Shown: piece after piece, positions 35,507-47,574 of the stretch
Numbering within the stretch: the stretch's first letter is position 1
Layout of the letters: each line of letters opens with the position of its first letter
Origin: Lewinellaceae bacterium
GTDB lineage: Bacteria; Bacteroidota; Bacteroidia; Chitinophagales; Saprospiraceae
Direction: 5' to 3'
Length of the DNA: 64,000 bases
NCBI GenBank assembly: GCA_016719605.1
Contig: JADJYW010000012.1
Coordinates: forward strand, 275,487 to 339,486
Translations under genes and position numbers: made by a program
Notes under the pieces: model-generated
What the model saw: only the letters and a program-made list of their open reading frames with translations
Databases searched by the model: none
What the model was told of the DNA's origin: nothing

Positions 35507-36757
35507 ATGGATATTTTGACTGTTGCCACTGCCTCTACCGAACTAATGGAACTCGAAGACCGCTACAATGCGCACAATTACCACCCGCTACCGGTAGTGC
35601 TTGAACGGGGCGAAGGGGTATTTGTCTGGGATGTGGAGGGCAAACGCTATTTTGATTTTCTTTCGGCCTACAGCGCTGTAAACCAGGGGCATTGTCATCC
35701 GCGTATTATTCGGGCGTTGACGGAGCAGGCACAAAAGCTGACCCTCACGTCGCGGGCTTTTTACAATAACTTGCTTGGTCCGTATGCGGAGTTTATCACC
35801 CGATACTTTGGCTACGACCGCGTGCTGCCCATGAACACCGGGGTGGAAGGCGGCGAAACGGCCATCAAACTTGCCCGCCACTGGGCCTACCGGGTAAAAG
35901 GTGTGCCGGAGAACCAGGCCAAAGTAGTTTTTGTGGAAGGCAACTTCTGGGGTCGTACCCTGGCGGCCATATCGTCCTCCACCGATCCAACTTCGTTCAA
36001 AGATTTTGGGCCGTTTATGCCGGGCTATGAAATTATCCCGTACAACGATCTGGCGGCGCTCGAAAAAGCCTTTCAGGACAAAAATGTGGCGGCGTTCATG
36101 TTTGAACCCATTCAGGGCGAGGCCGGAGTGGTGGTGCCCGATGACAACTACATACCAGGCGTGCGGGCGTTGTGCACGGAGTACAACGTGCTGATGATCG
36201 CCGATGAAGTGCAAACGGGCATCGGTCGCACGGGGCGCTTGTTGTGCTGCGATCATTACGATGTCAAGCCCGATATTTTGGTGTTGGGGAAAGCACTTTC
36301 CGGGGGCGTTTTTCCAGTTAGTGCTGCACTGGCCTCTGATGAGATCATGCTGACCGTCAAACCCGGCGAACACGGCTCCACTTTTGGCGGAAATCCGTTG
36401 GCGTGCGCCGTAGCAATGGAAGCACTGAAAGTCGTGCTGGACGAGCGTTTGTCCGAAAATGCCGAGCGCTTAGGCATCATCTTCCGCCGACGTATGCAGG
36501 TGTTGGTACAAAAACGACCGGATTTACTGGTGCTCGTACGCGGAAAAGGCCTGCTCAATGCCGTTGTGATCAACGATTCGGAAGACAGCAAAACAGCCTG
36601 GAATATCTGCCTGGAACTGACTCAAAATGGCTTGCTGGCCAAGCCGACGCACGGGAATGTCATCCGTTTCGCGCCTCCGCTGGTGATGACGGAAGAACAA
36701 CTGGATACCTGCTGTACGATTATTGAACGCGTGCTCACGGGGTTTGAGCGCGGATAA
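35507..36757 (+). CDS. rocD: Ornithine aminotransferase
   Basis: A 416-residue PLP enzyme converting ornithine and 2-oxoglutarate to glutamate semialdehyde and glutamate. The N terminus ELEDRYNAHNYHPLPVVLER is diagnostic for ornithine aminotransferase over related class III enzymes. Others: MNTGVEGGETAIKLARHWAY, EPIQGEAGVVVPDD, the cofactor aspartate D233 (MIADEVQTGIGRTG) and Schiff-base lysine K262 (VLGKALSGG). Length is normal. It likely links arginine/ornithine and proline metabolism. A hairpin directly behind it separates it from tRNA-Arg. Confidence 0.95.
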   Translation: MDILTVATASTELMELEDRYNAHNYHPLPVVLERGEGVFVWDVEGKRYFDFLSAYSAVNQGHCHPRIIRALTEQAQKLTLTSRAFYNNLLGPYAEFITRYFGYDRVLPMNTGVEGGETAIKLARHWAYRVKGVPENQAKVVFVEGNFWGRTLAAISSSTDPTSFKDFGPFMPGYEIIPYNDLAALEKAFQDKNVAAFMFEPIQGEAGVVVPDDNYIPGVRALCTEYNVLMIADEVQTGIGRTGRLLCCDHYDVKPDILVLGKALSGGVFPVSAALASDEIMLTVKPGEHGSTFGGNPLACAVAMEALKVVLDERLSENAERLGIIFRRRMQVLVQKRPDLLVLVRGKGLLNAVVINDSEDSKTAWNICLELTQNGLLAKPTHGNVIRFAPPLVMTEEQLDTCCTIIERVLTGFERG

Positions 36758-36810
36758 AAAAAACACGGCCCGAGCGACTACTATGATTGTCGTTTGAGCC
36801 GCGTTTTTTT
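36757..36810. terminator. Shared terminator between rocD and tRNA-Arg
   Basis: Arms 36757-36769 (A-run plus CACGGC) and 36798-36810 (GCCGCG plus T-run) pair with one mismatch, with further pairing inside. The A- and T-runs on opposite sides make it a terminator in both directions, ending rocD and the convergent tRNA. Confidence 0.75.
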
Positions 36811-36811
36811 G

Positions 36812-36884
36812 TGATCCCGACAGGGGTCGAACCTGTAACCGCCTGCTTAGAAGGCAGGTGCTCTATCCTTTGAGCTACGGGACC
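36812..36884 (-). tRNA. tRNA-Arg (anticodon UCU)
   Basis: A 73-nt cloverleaf on the minus strand: acceptor GGTCCCG with CGGGATC (one G-U), D-arm GCTCAAAGGATAGAGC, anticodon arm CCTGC-CTTCTAA-GCAGG giving UCU, and T-arm ACAGG-TTCGAAC-CCCTGT. Discriminator A; CCA is not encoded. Confidence 0.97.
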
Positions 36885-36968
36885 AAAAAAATCAACGAGC
36901 AGGCCGCAAATGTAGCCTCTTTTATCAAAAATCAATATGTAACCTCCAAACACCTTCGCAAAAAAGTC

Positions 36969-39444
36969 GTGCCCACACTAACCCGACCGAACTCCCCGCT
37001 ACAGGGCCTCACCGATGCCGAAGTAGCTGCCGGCCGCAAACAGCACGGCCCGAATGTCCTCTATTTTCGGCCCAAACGGCAAATCGTACATATCCTGCTG
37101 GAGATTTTCCGAGAACCTATTTTTTTACTGCTGGTGGTTGCCTGCGGCCTGTATTTCGCCATCGGCGACATCACGGAGGCGTGGCTGATGGTGGCTTCGA
37201 TCTGCTTTGTTGTGGCCATTGAAATAGTACAGGAGTTCCGCAGCGAGAAAGCGCTCGAAGCGCTCCGCCAGTACACACAACCCAAAGTGCGGGTGCGGCG
37301 CAACGGACAAGAACAGGCCATTCCCGCCGAGGAACTCGTGGTGGGCGATCTGGTTTTGTTTGCCGAAGGCGAGCGCCTGCCCGCAGATGGGGTCGTCTTG
37401 CAACACAACGACTTGACGGTGGACGAGGCCGTGCTTACCGGCGAGTCGCTGCCGGTGACCAAATCCACCAATTCCGGCGAAGACCGGTTGTTTCAGGGTA
37501 CGGTGGTTGCCACCGGCCTGGGTATCGCCCGGGTAGAGGCGGTTGGCGCCGCTACCGAGTTTGGTAAACTGGGCAAATCCATTGAAGCAATTGAGCCGGA
37601 GCCGACGCCGTTGCAACAGCAGATTGATCGCTTCGTCCGGCAAATGATGCTGGCCGGTTTGCTTGCCTTTTTACTGGTGTTTGCGATTAACTTTTACTAC
37701 GTCGGACACGCCATTGCTGCCTTGCTGTTCTCGTTGTCCTTAGCGATGGCCATACTTCCTTCCGAAATTCCCGTTGCTTTTGCGGCATTTATGGCCCTGG
37801 GCTACCTACCGAATGACCAAACAAAAAATCCTGGTCAAGCAACCTAAAACCGTGGAAAGCCTCGGCTCGGCTACAGTAATTTGCCTCGACAAAACGGGTA
37901 CCATCACCGAAAACCGCATGTCCCTGGCCGAAGTAGCCGACTATGGCAAGCACAAACGTTGCCTCGAGTACGCCATGTGGGCCAGCGAAGCAAAACCTTT
38001 TGATGCCATGGAACAGGCCATTCACGCGGCATACTCCGAGCAAACGCCAAAAGATTTGCGACCTGATTTTCACCTCATCCACGAGTATCCGCTGGGCGGA
38101 ATACCGCCGATGATGACGCATATCCAGGAAAATAATGCCGGAAAACGGGTGATAGCCAGCAAAGGCGCGGTGGAGCGTATTCTACTGATTTGCACAGGTC
38201 TGGACGATGGAACGCGCACGGAGGTGCTGAAAAAAACACACGAAATGGCGGCTAAAGGCTACCGGATACTCGGGGTAGCCACCGCCGAATGGCCAGGTAA
38301 TGACTTCCCGGATGATCCGGACAAGTTTCCGTGGCAGTTTGAAGGGCTTGTCGCTTTGTACGATCCGCCCAAACCCAATATCCGGCAAGTGTTCGAGCAG
38401 TTCTACACGGCTGGTATTCAGGTGAAAATGATCACCGGCGATTATCCGGAGACGGCGCTCCATATCGCCGGACAAAGTGGCTTGCGCCACGATGGTATAT
38501 CCCTGACCGGTGAGCGTGTCATGCTCCTGAGCGATGCCGAACTGCGGGCAGCCGTTGGCCCGGTAAACATCTTCTCCCGAATGTTTCCTGCCGCCAAATT
38601 GCGCGTCGTGGAGGCACTGAAAGCCAACGGCGAGGTCGTAGCTATGAGTGGCGACGGCGTGAACGATGCTCCGGCGCTCAAATCTGCCCAAATCGGCGTG
38701 GCTATGGGCAAGCGCGGTACTGAAATAGCCAAAGGCGCCGCCTCCATGGTGTTGCTCGACGACAACCTTGACCGCATGGTGACGGCCCTCGAAATGGGAC
38801 GAAGAATTTACAACAACCTGCGCAAGGCTATCCGCTACGTCATCAGCATCCACGTCCCGATTGTACTGGTGGTCGTGTTGCCACTGGTCTTTGGCTGGAA
38901 CTACCTGCACATTCTGACGCCGATCCATGTTATTTTTATGGAATTGCTGATGGACCCGACTTGCGCGGTGGCCTACGAAAACGAACCGGCAGAGCCGGGC
39001 CTGCTGAAGCAGCCACCGCGTGCCGCCAATGCACCGCTATTTTCAGCAGCGGAACTGATCGTGAGCATTGTACAAGGCGTGGCCATCACGGCAGGTATTT
39101 TCGTCTTATACCATTACGCTGTGGCACAAGGGGCTGGCGAACAGAAAACCCGGGCTTTTGTATTTGCCACGCTCCTGTTGGCCAATGTTTTTCTTACGCT
39201 GGCCAACCGTTCCTTTCAGTTCACCATTGTCCGCACGATATTTTATCCCAACCGCGCCATCTGGGTGATGCTGGCCATCGCAACAGGCATCCTGGGAGCC
39301 GTGCTTTTTGTGCCCTGGCTGAACGATCTGTTCAAAATGGACCCGTTGACCTGGGGCGAAATCGGACTTTGCGCGGCAGTGGCAGCACTAAGTGTAGGCT
39401 GGTTTGAAGTATGGAAATGGATACGGGCAGGCTGGGTGCTCTGA
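36969..39444 (+). CDS. Cation-translocating P-type ATPase, one frameshift
   Basis: About 825 residues over two frames. The actuator has LTGESLPVTK; the phosphorylation loop is ICLDKTGTITENRM; nucleotide-domain motifs are MITGDYPETALHIA and AMSGDGVNDAPALKSAQIGV. The membrane motif reads LPSEIPVAF where Ca2+-type pumps usually have PEGLP, a form seen in a Bacteroidota subgroup whose ion is unknown. The frame shifts near 37803-37812; removing one base links MALG to YRMTKQKILVKQPK. The earlier ATG at 36858 lies inside the antisense tRNA, so I start at GTG 36969. Confidence 0.87.
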
Positions 39445-39565
39445 AGCAGGGCATAGAAAAATGATGCTGTTATTTTTCAAACGTTCCCAAGTTACAATCC
39501 GTTGGAAAGGGTTTTCTGGCCCAGTTTTCGCTTAAGTAGCGTACCCATTCCAATATACTTTAATT

Positions 39566-42500
39566 ATGAACCGATCCTTTGTCATCATCCTTTTTTGTGG
39601 CGTACTCGCTTGCCTCCACGCCACTACGCCTTCCTATACACACCATGCGGCACCGGCTACTTTTTATGCGCAGCATAGCCATGGTACGCATGCCAGAGCA
39701 AGCGTCGAAAATACCGACACCATACCACCTACGATTATTTGCCCGCCGGACGAGACGATCCTGCTGGAGCCGGGCCGCTGCGACACCGTGCTTTTTTACG
39801 ATGTAACGGCCAACGACGACTCCCTGGTGATCCAGCCGGATATGTGGGGAGGCATCGCATCCGGTGAGGTTTTTCCGATCGGCACAACACTGAATATTTT
39901 TGTAGCCGAGGATTCGTCGGGCAACACGGCAGATTGCTCCTTTTCCGTGACGGTTATGGCCGACACGACCGCGCTGTCCTGCCGAGACACTGTTGTGGTC
40001 TATCTCGACATGAACTGTTCGGTATTTCCGAATCCAACGGACTTACTGTCGGGCGACTATGGTTGTCCACTGAACTTGCTGGCGGAGGCCGACCGTACCG
40101 CACCGTTCGGCGACGGTCCCTGGGGAAGCGCTTTTTTTGAGGTGGCCGATCGGAACAAACTCTATGTGTACCGGGTGACGGACTTGCTCAGCAGCAGTAG
40201 TTGTACCGGAATTATCCGTATCCTCGACACACTGGCGCCGGCACTGGATTGTCCCACTGTATCTGTGCCCTGCATCCTGCCGGCCGGGCACCTGCTACCT
40301 GATTTTTTGCGGGACACACTTGGTATCTTGGAAGGCGTGCCCGTACTGAACGAAAACTGCGCGGGAAATACCAGTCTCAATTTTGTGGATGTGCGTACCG
40401 ACTATCCCTGCGATTCCATCGGTGTAGCGGGTATCATCACCCGGTTTTGGACGGCCCTGGATGCTTCGAACAATGTGGCTACCTGTGTACAAACCATTGT
40501 CCGGCACCGTTCGGTGGACGATGTGCAATTCCCGCTCGACGGCACATTTGATTGTGCCCCGCAGCCGCTACCGGCGGTGACGGGCTGGCCCTATATCGAG
40601 GTAGGTGGGCGACCCTACAGCCTGAACGAAGCACAGTCATGCGGTATCGAAACTGAATTTACAGATGCCGAGCAGATCAATTGCGGTGCCGCCCGCTACA
40701 TCACCCGCCTCTGGACGGTACAGGATGGTTGCTTGCCCGATTCGTTGGCCAATCCGATGGTAGGCGAGCAGGCCGTTGAGGTGCTTGATGTACTGGAGCC
40801 GGTCTTGCATTGTCCGGAGGATACGGTCGTATTCATCATCGGGACGGATTGTATGGGGCCGGTAGACCTGCCCGATATTGTCGTGGAAGACGCCTGCTCG
40901 TACCTCCTCGGCGTGACGGCTTTTTGGAGTATCAACGGGGTGGACGATTCCTTGTCTGCCGTTTTGACCGACTTTATTGGAAATGACACGCTGGCGCGCG
41001 ATACGCTGGCGATGTTTGGCGAGGCCTCCGGCTTTCCGGTGGGTAACACCACCATTTTACTGGTAGCCACCGATGCTTGCGGAAACACATCGGAGTGTGA
41101 AATAGGCCTGATTGTGTGGGACAGCATACCGCCGGTGGCCGTGTGCGATACCTTTTTGACGGCCTACCTCGACGATCAGGGCCTTGCAGCCTTGCCATCC
41201 GGGCTTTTCGACGAAGGCTCCATGGATGCCTGCAACAATACCGTGTTTTTCAAAGCACGCCGCCAGGAAGCAGGCGCCTGCGATACCCTTGGAAATGTTT
41301 GGGATGACTATGTGCTGTCCTGCTGTGCAGATTTGGGCGATACGGTAACCGTTCTGTTGCGGGTGTACGACGTGCCGGTGCCGCCAGGCCCGGTATCCGA
41401 TAGTTTGGCCCTGGGCCAATACAGTGAATGCAGCGTACCGGTTTTGTTGTTTGACCTCAACAACCCGAAGTGTAGTGCGCCGGCCGATACGGTCGTGCTG
41501 TGCGCCGATTTCGATCCGACGCTCGCCGCGTATGGTTTTGCCCAAATATCCTGCACCGTGGACTCCGTGGGCATATCAGCAAATTATCAACAGTATGACA
41601 CCATTTGCAATCAGGGGATGATCACCCGTACGTTCCGGGTGTTTGATGCCAATGGCGTGAGCGGGCAGTGTACCCAGCAGATTGATGTAGAAAACGAACA
41701 ACGCTATTTTGTTCGCTTCCCGGACGATCTGGTCATCATGGCCTGCGACACCTCGGGCAACTACGGCGCCCCGATGTTTTTCGGTACCGGTTGCGAAAAT
41801 ATGATTGCGTCGTTCGTCGAAGCGACCCTGTTCAATGTGCCGGATGCCTGCTTCCGCATCGAGCGCATCTGGACGATCTACAATACCTGCGCTTACGATT
41901 CGAGCCAGGCCCTGATCGCTATCCCCAATCCGAACCCAATGGTTTTGCGGTACACCCCGACAACCAGCCCGGCCCTGTTGTTTCGGAGCCGGGTACTATG
42001 GGTGATTGGGCGCCCACGCTCATCAACCTGACGCCGGGTGACACGACAATGGATTTTAGTAACTTTTGGACAGCAAACGCAAACGGCTATTCGTACAAAC
42101 AAATCATTCGGGTTATTGACCTCGAAGAACCGGTTGTGGAAAATTGCCCTGTTGCCGAGCCGATGTTCACGGACCTCAGCGACAACGATTTGTACCTGTG
42201 GAACGCCAATTTCTCTCTCCGATCCCGGAAACCCCGGTGAGGATCTCTGCGAGGGTGGGGTAGACCTGGAAATCACGATTACAGATGCCTGTTTTGGGGC
42301 CAATCTGGGTGTGGACTACCTGCTTTTTCTGGACTTGGACGGCGACGATGTGCAGGAAACCGTGGTGAACAGCACCGACCTGTCGCTCCCAGGCACCATC
42401 CTGTACAACAATGCCAACACGCCCAATTACTCGGGCGGGCAATTGCGCCAGTACGATACGCGCCCAGTGGCCCAAAACGACAGGTACCAGTTTGTCCTGC

Positions 42501-43909
42501 GAGCCGACACTGCCGGTCGCCGGCAGATTGTGCGTCTGACCTGGCAGTCATCTGGCTCCGACGCCCAACTCCAGTTGCCGCTTGGGAGCCACCGCATTCG
42601 GTGGACGGTTTATGACAATTGCGGGAATGAGACCACTTGCGAATACGCTTTTCGGGTAGAAGACCCCGACGGTACCTGCGCACCCAGTGTACTCACGGTG
42701 AGCGGAACGATCAAAACCGAGTCCGGGGCCGGCATGCCGGATGTGGCTGTTGAACTCACCGGGACGCACCCTGTGCTGCCGGCGTTCACCCAGTTTGCCC
42801 TGACGGACAACCAGGGCGTCTATTCGTTCAGTGTGCCGACGGCATCTTCGTACACGATCAAGCCGTTTCTCGATGAAGACCCGCTGAATGGCGTGTCCAC
42901 ATTTGATTTGCTGCTGATCAACAAACACGTTTTGGCTTTGGGCGCCCTGCCTTCGCCCTACAAGATATTGGCCGCCGATGCCAACAAATCCAATACGGTG
43001 ACGACCTTCGACATCGTGGAGTTTCGCAAACTGATTCTTGGGCTTTACCAAAAATTACCCGTGCTGCCGTCCTGGCGGTTTGTGCCTGCCGATCACGTTT
43101 TTTCCAACCCGACAGCCCCTTTTGCCGGCGGGCTACCGGAGCAAGTGACCGTCACCAACTTGCTACCATCCGACCTGGCTTTGCATAATTTTATCGGGTT
43201 CAAGGTGGGCGACGTGAATGGCAACGCCGACCCCGGTTTTGCCGATACGGACGCGGATGACCGCGATCGTCCGGTGTTGTACCTCGATGTAGCCGACCGC
43301 CAGGTAACGGCCGGGGATGAATTTGTGGTAATCGTGCGGTCGGACAAGACCGTGGCCGGGTTGCAACTGACGCTCAACTATCCGGGGCTGGAGGTACTGG
43401 ACGTATTGCCGGGGCATGGCGCCGGATCGGAACACTTCGCCGTTTTCAATGCCGAAAACAGCCTGGCCTTGAGTTGGGAAACCGGGGGCGAAGCGGCCTT
43501 TGCGTTGCGTTTTCGTGCGCACGAGTCGGGTCATTTACGCGATATGCTGCAACTGTCCAACCGAATAGCCCGCAGCGAGGCGTACTCCTCTGCGCTGGAT
43601 TTGCTTCAGGTTGCCCTGCGTTTTGGCGGCGATGCGGTTTCCGTTGCCGGGGTTGAACTGTACCAGAACCAGCCCAACCCGTTCTCCGAGTCCACTGCCA
43701 TCGGGCTTTATTTGCCTGCGGCAACAACAGCAGCATTGCAAGTGTGGGACAGTGCGGGGCGTTTACTCTGGTCAACCACGAACGCGTACCCAGCCGGGCA
43801 CCACACCGTACTGGTGGAGGGCGCTGCTCTGGGGGGCGGCCTCGGAATTTTGTACTACCAGTTGCAAACAGACACCGATCGGGTGGTGCGGAAGATGGTG
43901 CGCTTTTGA
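39566..43909 (+). CDS. Large secreted HYR-type protein with T9SS sorting domain, two frameshifts
   Basis: About 1,447 residues. After the signal peptide (VIILFCGVLACLHAT) come HYR-like immunoglobulin-fold domains (DTIPPTIICPPDETILLEPG, LNIFVAEDSSGNTADCSFSV, LEPVLHCPEDTVVFIIGTDC, TILLVATDACGNTSECEIGL). A carboxypeptidase-regulatory-like/dockerin-like part follows (TFDLLLINKHVLALGALPSP and GFKVGDVNGNAD), then a C-terminal T9SS sorting domain (LYQNQPNPFSESTAIGLYLP ... GILYYQLQTDTDRVVRKMV). Breaks are near 41945 and 42215. It is Cys-rich and adhesin-like; no enzymatic domain is evident. Confidence 0.83.
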
Positions 43910-43914
43910 TTTTT

Positions 43915-46357
43915 TTATTTCCCGATGATTTCAAATGCCTGTTCCACTCGGTTGCCGTTGGCATCCACCAGGGCAAGGGTGTGCTTGCCGACCGGTGGCT
44001 GGAGCGCCATCTGGTGAAATGTTTTGGTGCTGCCGAGGTACGCGCCGTCGAGATGCCAGAAAACTTCAGTATCCGCTTTTCGGTGCGCTACCTGAAATAC
44101 CGTGCTGCTCAGGCGGCCGTCGAGGTCCACCGGCACATAGATACGCGTGGGATCCCTGGGGTAAACGAGTTGCATGGGGCTGTGTTCGGGTCCGGTTTGT
44201 GCGGCGAGGCAATCGGCACGAAACGGCGGCGGCGGCAAGTAGGTTGGATTTTTCGGGTAAAATAAAATTCCTGGAGGGGCGATAACACGAACCAAGACCG
44301 GTGCTGCATAGCAGCAGGCGTCTCGCAAGCACTGTGTACCTGCCAACCTCCCGTAGGGTCGAGGTGGAGTAGTTGGTGATAAGAGCAGGCCTTTGCCTTG
44401 AGGCCGACTGCGGGTACCCAAACCGTGTCTGCTTCGCAATGCCGGCCGGCCCGGAAACCGCTTTGTTTGCACACCGGCGCCTGCACCATATCGTCGTAGG
44501 GTGGATCGAACCAGGCACCGTCGGCGGGCAGTTGTTCAAAAATTTCGAACAGTACAGGTGCGGCCATATCCACGCCGATCAATCCGGGGCGACCCTCTCC
44601 GTCGGCATTTCCCACCCAAACACCCACGGCGTAGCGCGGCGTGACGCCGGCGGCCCATGCATCGCGAAACCCGAAACTGGTACCCGTTTTCCACGCGATC
44701 TGTCTGTTGGCTTGAAACAATTCCCCACTCGCCCGCGCTTGTCGGGCGCTCTACCTGCTGCATGGCCTGAAAGGCAAACCAGATGGCGCCGGCGCCCAGT
44801 CCTGCTGCGGTCGAGGCATTTGGTGCTATTGGGTCTGGTGTTTCCGGGAGCGGACAAAACGTCGGCGGGCGAAAATCCCGGGCATCGTAGCGGCCGTCCC
44901 GTTCGTAAAATGCACCGAGACGGCGGGCCATGCAGGCATAGATATTGGTGATATCGAGCAGGTTGGCTTCGGCGCCGCCGAGAATGAGAGAAAGCCCATA
45001 GTGCGCCGGCGGTTTTTGGAGGGTCGTGATGCCGAGTTTTTGCAGGTCGAAATGAAATTTTTCGAGGCCGTACTGCTGGAGCAGCAGGACGAAGGGGATA
45101 TTGAGTGATCGAATCAGCGCGCGTTTGGCCGGAACAACGCCATCGTAGGTTTCAAGGTAGTTTTCCGGTTTGTAGCGGCCGAGGTGGGTAGGCACATCGT
45201 GCAGCAGGCTGTTGGGCAGGATGTCGCCGTTTTCGATAGCGAGGGCGTACAGGAACGGTTTGAGGATGCTGCCGGTACTGCGCGGTGCGGCAATCACATC
45301 CACCTGTTCGCCGTGCTCAGCGCCCGCGCCGGCTACATTGCCCACATACGCGAGCACGTTTCCGGTACGCACATCGAGCACTACGGCTGCGAGGTTATGG
45401 ATATCGTTGCCCTGTATACCGCCTGGCGTCGGGCAAGGATATCCGAAACCCGTTGTTGCAGGTGGCGGTTGATGCCGGTTTTGAAGCGGGCGCCACCATT
45501 TTTTGTTGCGTGCATGCCGATCCAACAAGTGTGGGGCCAATTGGGGCAAGGGTAGGGAGTGTCGGGCAGGGTTCTTCTTTGCGAGCGCCCCTTCCGAAGC
45601 GGTTAGTTTGCCGGTGGCCTGGAGGCGGTCAGCAGGCGGTTTCGTTTTTGAAGCAGGGTATTGCGGTTGCGGCCGGGGTGGATGAGCGCCGGGCTATTGG
45701 GTAGCACAGCCAATGTTGCGGTTTCGGCCCACGAAAGTGCTTCCGGTCGTTTGCCGTAGTACCGCCAGGCAGCGGCTTCGATACCCACGACATTGCCGCC
45801 AAATGGCGCGTTAGCGGCGTACAGTGTCAGAATTTCTTCCTTGGACGCGCCTAATTCCAGTCGGGTAGCCAAAAATACCTCGATCGTTTTTTCCAGGATC
45901 GTACGCGGCGGATTGTTTCGAGCGAGTCGGATCACCTGCATGGTGATGGTGCTGCCACCGCTGACCACGCGGCTTTTAGCGAGGTTGGCCCATAGTGCCG
46001 GCACAAACCGATGGGATCAACTCCCGGATGCCACCAGAAACGTCTGTCCTCGAAAGCCACCACGCAGGTCGCGTACTTGTCCGGCACTTGTTCCTGCGCC
46101 GGGAACCGCCATTGCCCGTCGGCAGCAATGCGTGCGCCGAGGAGGTCACCCTGTTCATCCTCAATAATGGTAGACAGCGGATTGTCGAAAATAGGGTCGG
46201 GCAGACAAAAAAGCCACAGCAGCAGCAACGCCAGGCCCGCAGCACACGTCTTGGGATAGTGACGTGTCCACCGAACGAGCCGATCCCATGTACGCCGCAC
46301 GCCACCCCGAACCGCATCAGTCGTTTGAATAAATCCTGCAAACCGCATAAACTTCAT
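43915..46357 (-). CDS. pbpC: Penicillin-binding protein 1C, with at least six frameshifts
   Basis: About 810 residues once frames are joined. Membrane anchor (AAGLALLLLWLFCLPDP), then the glycosyltransferase domain (VVAFEDRRFWWHPGVDPIGL; SGGSTITMQVIRLARN; AANAPFGGNVVGIEAAAWRY), the transpeptidase domain (STGSILKPFLYALAIENGD with the SxxK serine; KTGTSFGFRDAWAAG) and a PBP1C C-terminal domain (VFWHLDGAYLGSTKTFHQMA ... NRVEQAFEIIGK). It polymerises and cross-links peptidoglycan. Breaks lie near 46000, 45630, 45495, 45425, 44735 and 44265; the pair at 45495/45425 cancel out. The alpha-2-macroglobulin gene often beside pbpC is absent here. Confidence 0.87.
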
Positions 46358-46544
46358 AAACCAGACAAACCCTTGTGTCGCTGCAACTATTTTGGCAATA
46401 AAGTTGTATCATTTGGGCAGGAGGCCCCATATATCGGCTTTTTTACAAAAAGTCAATCCTTCTGTTAAAAACTTTGCAAAGAAAAAGTAACCTTTCGCGA
46501 TATTTTCGTTTTGAGTGTAAATATAAATTCAAGTTCAGCCTGCT

Positions 46545-47414
46545 ATGCGCCAGTTAAAAATCAGCCACAAAATTACCTCCCGCGAGAGCCTCGCGTTGGA
46601 CAAATATCTCACGGACATTGGCCGCATCCCGATGCTTGGCCCGGAGGAAGAGGCCGAGCTCGCCCGGCGGATCCACAAGGGCGATCAGGAAGCGCTGGAT
46701 AAACTAACCCGCTCGAACCTTCGGTTTGTCGTTTCGGTAGCCAAGCAGTATCAAAACCAGGGTTTGAGCTTGTCGGACCTGATCAACGAGGGCAACGTCG
46801 GGCTGATGAAAGCCGCCCGGCGTTTTGACGAAACGCGAGGTTTCAAATTCATTTCTTACGCAGTTTGGTGGATACGCCAGAGTATTCTGCAGGCTATTGT
46901 CGAAAACAGCCGCATCGTGCGTATACCGATGAACCGGGTTGGCTCTTACAACAAAGTGAATGACGTATTTATCTCCTTTGTGCAGGAATTTGAACGCGAA
47001 CCGACCGACGAGGAACTGGCCGACTTGCTCGATATGTCGCCCCGCGAAGTGCAAACGATGCTGCGCAGTGGTATTCGGCACGTCTCTTTCGATGCGCCGC
47101 TCTCCAATTCGGAAGACGGCGAATCCACGATGCTTGACGTATTCATGTCGGAGGATGCACAGGAACCGGATTTGGAACTGATGGCCGAATCGTTGCGCGA
47201 AGAAGTGGCGCAGGGCTTATCTATTCTCTCGCCCCGGGAAGTTGAGGTCATCGCTTCCTATTATGGGCTGAACGGGTACAAACCGTTGTCGCTGGAAGAA
47301 ATTGGCGAGCGTTATGGCCTGACGCGCGAGCGGGTTCGCCAAATCAAGGAGCGGGCTATCCGGCGTTTGCGTAAGGCATACAACCGCAACCTGCTGAAAT
47401 CGTATCTGGGCTAA
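46545..47414 (+). CDS. rpoD: Principal RNA polymerase sigma factor (Bacteroidota type)
   Basis: A 289-residue sigma-70 factor lacking the long N-terminal region 1.1 and non-conserved region of E. coli RpoD, as is normal in Bacteroidota. Region 1.2 LDKYLTDIGRIPML, region 2 NLRFVVSVAKQYQNQGLSLS and RGFKFISYAVWWIRQSI, region 3 VRIPMNRVGSYNK, and region 4 LSPREVEVIASYYGLNG and ERYGLTRERVRQIKERAIRR are all present. It recognises the TAnnTTTG/TTTG promoters. It is divergent from pbpC across 187 bp and ends at a terminator. Confidence 0.96.
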   Translation: MRQLKISHKITSRESLALDKYLTDIGRIPMLGPEEEAELARRIHKGDQEALDKLTRSNLRFVVSVAKQYQNQGLSLSDLINEGNVGLMKAARRFDETRGFKFISYAVWWIRQSILQAIVENSRIVRIPMNRVGSYNKVNDVFISFVQEFEREPTDEELADLLDMSPREVQTMLRSGIRHVSFDAPLSNSEDGESTMLDVFMSEDAQEPDLELMAESLREEVAQGLSILSPREVEVIASYYGLNGYKPLSLEEIGERYGLTRERVRQIKERAIRRLRKAYNRNLLKSYLG

Positions 47415-47436
47415 GGACGGCCCATCAAAAACATTT

Positions 47437-47469
47437 GCCGCTGCGCCATGCGTGTCAGCGGCTTTTTTT
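47437..47469 (+). terminator. Intrinsic terminator after rpoD
   Basis: Stem GCCGCTG (47437-47443) pairs with CAGCGGC (47456-47462), with a 12-base loop and a run of seven T bases. Confidence 0.88.
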
Positions 47470-47574
47470 ATGTCCTCCTCCCAACCTGCGTATTCCAACG
47501 TACCTTCGCGGCCTGTTTTTGAAGTGCGCATATTGGGTATGCACCGAAAATTGTAAACTGTCATTCGCAAATCC

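Noticed and set aside
36858..36968. ATG at 36858 as the start of the P-type ATPase
   Set aside because: It lies within the antisense tRNA-Arg; GTG 36969 starts the plausible N-terminal region.
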